A DNA stretch of 64,000 nucleotides, taken from NCBI GenBank assembly GCA_046051225.1, contig JBJOOR010000006.1:124001-188000 (forward strand). Direction: 5' to 3'. The stretch comes from CAIODY01 sp046051225 (GTDB lineage: Bacteria; Bacteroidota; Bacteroidia; Chitinophagales; CAIODY01). The notes under the pieces were generated by a model, which saw only the letters and a list, made by a program, of their open reading frames with translations, was not told where the DNA came from and searched no databases. Positions 60,901-64,000 of this stretch are shown here, in pieces. How positions within the stretch are numbered: the first letter of the stretch is position 1; each line of letters begins with the position of its first letter. Position numbers and translations under genes: made by a program.

Positions 60901-63900
60901 CTGTATTCCATAAATATGTATAAGGTGCCGTTCCATCAGGAAAAGCATAAGCACGACCCACACAATTAGAAGAATTTGAACAAGCTAAAACAGATGGAAT
61001 GTTTAACACAGCCGTCAAACTTTTTTTAGGAACAAAAAAAGGAATTGAATCATAGAAACAAGTATCAATAGTTATTACACAATAATTGTTGCCTGCTGCC
61101 AAACTATCTGTATTCGATAAAGTATCGCCATTGCTCCATTTATAATGTATGGCATTAGTAATAGTATTGTTTACTGTAACAGAAGTTATTCCTGTATTCT
61201 TACATTTAGATGTTGGAATAATATTGTTTAAATGAGCGGTAGGCTTTGGTGCATGGGGTATTGATACAAAATTAAATGTATTGTAACATACCGAATCGGT
61301 AGCAAATATAATATAGTTGCTACCAGTGCATAAGCTATCGGCAAATGTACCAATGTGCCCATTGCTCCATAAACAAGTTGGCGTTTTTTCGCCACCTATT
61401 AAAACTACTTCTGCTGCGGCTGTGCAGGATAAAGGGCATTCGGTTAATGTGCCATTATCAATACCATTTAATTGAATAGATAATTGTGGTGGTGGTGGAA
61501 TATTAAAAATAATTGTATCACTGCCACACCCTGTACTTGTTACTATTACTGTATCCCAGCCTGGGCAAAGCTGATATACGGTTGATATATTTTTCAATAT
61601 AGTATCTACTGTATGCCATTCATAACCTAAGCCCGATAAATTAGGAACTGAAATAGAAGCTGAACCATTGCAAGTAGCAGGGCAACTATATTTTGATATA
61701 GCAGGAACAGCATTAAAACTATTGGGCTTAATAGTAAAAAAAACAGTATCGGATGTGCAATAAATTGAATCGGATATGATTACCGAATAGGCACCATTGC
61801 ACAAATTATTTGCATTTATTTGATGAGTATTATTGCTCCATAAATATGCAAAATTACTTTTATTGCAAGTAGCATTTACAATCACCGATGCCGATGCACT
61901 GCACCCTGCACCACAATTTGAATAAGTAACATTACTATTAAATTTGGGTTGCTCAAATTTTAATAGCATTGCATCAGAATAATTATAATATGATGAAATA
62001 TATTGATTATAACTAAAATATGCACCGCTTGGATTAGCAATAAATATATTTCCGTTTAAGCCAGTTGTAAAAGTAGCAGATGCCAATACATCGCTATTGT
62101 TATTTAATGCCATCGAAAACGGATTATCCGAATTTGTGCCGCCATAATAACTGCCCCACATATAATTGCCATATTTATTAAACTTGCATATAAATGCATC
62201 TTGATTAAAATAATTAGGCGAAACTTGAAAGTTATTATCAAAATACGAATTGCAGCCATCATTCATCACATCTTCATTTTTGGATGAAGTGGTATATGAA
62301 AAATATACATTATTGCAATTATCAATTACCAATAGATCATTTATTTTAATGGTATAAAAATCGGTATAATCATCATCATCGCCGCCTTTGTGTGTACTCC
62401 ATTCTAAATTGCCCGATGATGAAAACTTTGATAAATAAGCATCTCTGTTAAAAGTAGTAATGCCATTGTTTAGTGTTGAATCAATGTATTGATTAGCATA
62501 TTTTATAGGAAAATTTGACGAATTGGTTGAACCAGCTACATACAAATTTCCTTTTGAATCAATAGCAGATGCATTGCCCGATTCATCATTATTGCCTCCC
62601 AATAAAGTGGACCATAACAATGCATTAGAATTAGAAAATTTTAAAACTATGGCATCATTAAAATTTAATAAGGTATCAAAATAAAAACCACTATTTACAA
62701 ACGGCAATCCTGTTGTTGAATTGGTAGTACCTATGGCATATATATTTCCTGCTCCATCCGTTGAAACACTATTCAGTATATCACTAGAATTGCCTCCTAC
62801 ATACGATGACCAAAGCATTGCGCCATTGTTATCCAATTCAATAACTACTCCATCGGTATTAAAATTTAAAGCACTTTGGTTAAATGCTGCTGTTTTATTT
62901 TTGGTAGGAAATTTTTTCGAATTTGTGCTTCCTACAACAATTGGATTTGTACCATTTCTAATATCTAAATCATATAAATTATCGGCTAAACTATCGCCTA
63001 TAAAAGTTGAAAAAAGCAAATTGCCCGAACTGCTAAACTTGGCAAACATACCATCGGTATATTTATCATTATTTATACTATCTAAATAGTTTGAACCATT
63101 ATTAACAATAGGAATTTTTGAAGAAGTAGATGAACCGCAAATAAAAACATTATCATTTTTATCGCATTTAATAGCATAGCTTTTATCATCAGCATTGCCA
63201 CCAAAAAAGGTAGACCATGTAAGCTTTAATTGCTTATTAAATTTGCTAATAAAAGCATCGTTATAATTTTTTTTATAAGCAAAATAAGTACCTGCATTTT
63301 TTAATGGTAAATAAACAGATTGGCTATAGCCCGTTACATAAAAATTATCTTGCTTATCGGTACATACAGCTGTTGATACATCATTTTGTTCGCCACCAAA
63401 AAAAGTAGTCCATGTTAATACAGGATCAATAATATACGAAGTTGATGTATCAATAATATTGGTGGTATTAAACGAAACTTTATTTTGATGAATACGATAG
63501 CCCGAAACTATTGTTTTTTCATGTTGCCTAATCAATACTTTGCTTTCGGCTAAGCTACCTATTTTGGTTTGGGTTAGTAAATAGCCTTGTTCATCTATTG
63601 CAATATTTTCGGCACCATTGTATTCAAATTTTATTTTATCTGCATCAGCATTAGCTGCTATTTGGTACGAAAATTTCAGACTCGAATCTGTTTGTTCTAT
63701 TATCCAATTAATAGCAGGATAAATATCACGAACCACTATTTTATGATAACTAGTTATGTTTTTAAATTGGTTTTGGTCGGTATAAAAATTAGTTAATTCA
63801 ACAGCAGGATTGAGCCATTCAATATTTTCTTTTTTAATTGATGCATCAATTAGGCTTACATGTATTGTAATACACGAATCTATAAATACAGCCGTATTTT

Positions 63901-64000
63901 TTTTATTAAATCGCTTATGCAATATATAGGTAATGCCATGTGTGGTTATAAAAAAATCTAATCCCGTATTTTTAGAATATAAAATAACATCGTTGGCTGG
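57989..64000 (-). CDS. Giant surface protein: SBBP propeller, SprB repeats, gliding-type C-terminus; 5' end cut
   Basis: The frame is open to the window edge: upstream of the in-frame TTG at 63922 it still reads PANDVILYSKNTGLDFFITT, so more than 2000 residues are visible and the start lies outside. From the N-terminus: a DUF7948-like domain (about 1-150), a beta-propeller of SBBP-like repeats (WSTFFGGNADDKSYAI, SSYVGGNSSDILNSVS and similar, about 150-650), then more than fifteen SprB-type repeats of roughly 75 residues (GGIPPFTFTWNDGTSGQTYF pattern, about 670-1800), and a gliding-motility-associated C-terminal domain (LPNAFSPNDDGVDDVFMPIY, DRWGNNVF) used as a type B T9SS signal. It is likely a cell-surface adhesin or gliding-track protein. 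Confidence 0.9.
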   Translation of the reverse strand, partial: PANDVILYSKNTGLDFFITTHGITYILHKRFNKKNTAVFIDSCITIHVSLIDASIKKENIEWLNPAVELTNFYTDQNQFKNITSYHKIVVRDIYPAINWIIEQTDSSLKFSYQIAANADADKIKFEYNGAENIAIDEQGYLLTQTKIGSLAESKVLIRQHEKTIVSGYRIHQNKVSFNTTNIIDTSTSYIIDPVLTWTTFFGGEQNDVSTAVCTDKQDNFYVTGYSQSVYLPLKNAGTYFAYKKNYNDAFISKFNKQLKLTWSTFFGGNADDKSYAIKCDKNDNVFICGSSTSSKIPIVNNGSNYLDSINNDKYTDGMFAKFSSSGNLLFSTFIGDSLADNLYDLDIRNGTNPIVVGSTNSKKFPTKNKTAAFNQSALNFNTDGVVIELDNNGAMLWSSYVGGNSSDILNSVSTDGAGNIYAIGTTNSTTGLPFVNSGFYFDTLLNFNDAIVLKFSNSNALLWSTLLGGNNDESGNASAIDSKGNLYVAGSTNSSNFPIKYANQYIDSTLNNGITTFNRDAYLSKFSSSGNLEWSTHKGGDDDDYTDFYTIKINDLLVIDNCNNVYFSYTTSSKNEDVMNDGCNSYFDNNFQVSPNYFNQDAFICKFNKYGNYMWGSYYGGTNSDNPFSMALNNNSDVLASATFTTGLNGNIFIANPSGAYFSYNQYISSYYNYSDAMLLKFEQPKFNSNVTYSNCGAGCSASASVIVNATCNKSNFAYLWSNNTHQINANNLCNGAYSVIISDSIYCTSDTVFFTIKPNSFNAVPAISKYSCPATCNGSASISVPNLSGLGYEWHTVDTILKNISTVYQLCPGWDTVIVTSTGCGSDTIIFNIPPPPQLSIQLNGIDNGTLTECPLSCTAAAEVVLIGGEKTPTCLWSNGHIGTFADSLCTGSNYIIFATDSVCYNTFNFVSIPHAPKPTAHLNNIIPTSKCKNTGITSVTVNNTITNAIHYKWSNGDTLSNTDSLAAGNNYCVITIDTCFYDSIPFFVPKKSLTAVLNIPSVLACSNSSNCVGRAYAFPDGTAPYTYLWNTGSTLNQIDSICPGQTVSVKIKDACNDSVTLSSTFNVIIAGPPTIISINYIYSCLNPCIGKASLNITGGITPYTFNWSNHQTTQTGKNLCPDSVYTVIVTDKCNKSDTITFTFPRAKPIVLNITSTATCNSFCLGTATVQNSSPLSPQGGVPPYTYLWNNGQTTAIATGLCTANNYFCIVTDACGTINGIATTIGVANNLSISLGASGSCLDACFGTAYVNVSGGIPPFTFTWNDGTSGQTYFNACANTYYKCTVTDACGSSITDSILVPLVGKATGNFTIANNNCSNQCNAYATLNLTGGVPPYFFRWNDFVFSQTHFNLCPDSNYYCIATSIGCGSDTFSLKVNKITPLTIDSFIMQKSCNNICNGGATVFVSNGTAPYTYKWSNGGLTDSIMNVCLGNYNCIIKDACNVADTFYVSITATDTLKALLDSISNPICSNSCKGKAIVKCKGGRLPYLYNWNNSISTYNNTTLCSGNIYCNITDVCLQKDSAFAAITNYSLPQLYLDSSTISCINTCNGKAFVHANGGLKPYSFLWNNAQLNATINNLCVGSNYCIVTDGCGIKDTILVQTKKVDSLSYTLNYQASLCKTPCSGNAIITVNGGMKPYTYLWSNGINTNYIDSICSGNYNIMVTNKFCVNDTLVDSFTIQTNFITQAQVISNPFCNDSCNGIAVITPLGGKIPYHYNWGNGYKPDSINKKLCSGTYIITSKDANNCISIDTIHLQNPLPIGIDTNFIASHCFNKDGNINVNAKYGTAPYYYLWSNGETLPTLYNIAKGLYYLQVSDSKNCKHNFALQLNAINPSIYVSHDTLVGTGQLVKLSASGTKYYTWQPSNNLSCDSCSSTIWNGILTQKYCVIGTDEWRCTDTACVTITTFDECGSVQLPNAFSPNDDGVDDVFMPIYENIDCIKTIQFNVYDRWGNNVFSTNDKTKSWNGSFHNQLMLIDTYVWTLQVENYFGRTIFLKGDVILIK

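Overview
The window is a gene-dense, AT-rich chromosomal segment of a member of the Bacteroidota, most likely in or near the Chitinophagales (the phylum is firm, the order is a guess). The phylum call rests on several secreted proteins ending in type IX secretion (T9SS) sorting domains, SprB-type repeats in a giant surface protein, a SUI1 protein, HYC_CC_PP and DUF6660 small proteins, TAnnTTTG promoter boxes, and a near absence of Shine-Dalgarno sites. No phage, integrase, transposase or CRISPR locus is visible. Both ends cut genes: P5C dehydrogenase at the left and a giant adhesin at the right.

Layout. 1-6.7 kb: pruA (5' cut), a small helical protein, ribD, an APC permease, an MsbA-like ABC exporter and, convergent, arsC preceded by an unlisted 51-codon membrane ORF that overlaps it by ATGA. 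6.8-8.0 kb is the largest gene-free stretch. It holds about 14 tandem units of exactly 41 bp that fold as hairpins, then three more hairpins ending in a terminator. 8-12 kb: ugd and a DegT aminotransferase (nucleotide sugars), a D-cysteine desulfhydrase-like enzyme and aroK. 12-29.6 kb is mostly housekeeping: flavin reductase, a secreted phospholipase D-like protein, ThiE-like, ung, moxR, yraN, ferredoxin reductase, ydcF, lysA, rpsA, ftsK, purT, an acetyltransferase-like protein, yeiH and SUI1.

29.8-45.3 kb: a Reeler-like T9SS protein with twelve 51-residue repeats and a frameshifted C-terminus; a CBS-linked sugar nucleotidyltransferase; an MbnP-MbnH-like pair (copper-binding lipoprotein plus di-haem enzyme); a lipid kinase; kdsB; an MCE protein and an AsmA protein; a signal-peptide-bearing protein with glucan-water-dikinase-like domain order; and a lipoprotein.

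45.5-53.2 kb is a tight nine-gene minus-strand run that looks like an envelope metal (probably copper) system: HYC_CC_PP protein, thioredoxin-fold T9SS protein, T9SS partner, methyltransferase, multicopper oxidase with T9SS tail, heavy-metal-binding lipoprotein, Cys-rich DUF6660 protein, TonB-dependent receptor and a half-size EamA permease. With the MbnP-MbnH pair this gives two separate copper-linked loci in 20 kb. 53.7-64 kb: tRNA-Gln, cyclophilin, PaaN-type aldehyde dehydrogenase, glutamate dehydrogenase, a CcmD-like protein, and the giant SBBP/SprB-repeat protein with a gliding-motility-type C-terminus.

The strongest leads are the metal locus, the MbnP-MbnH pair, the 41-bp hairpin array, the exported dikinase-like protein, the broken sorting domain, and an rpsA gene that joins a TTG start to a full Shine-Dalgarno sequence. 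All assignments are from reading motifs; no database search was run.
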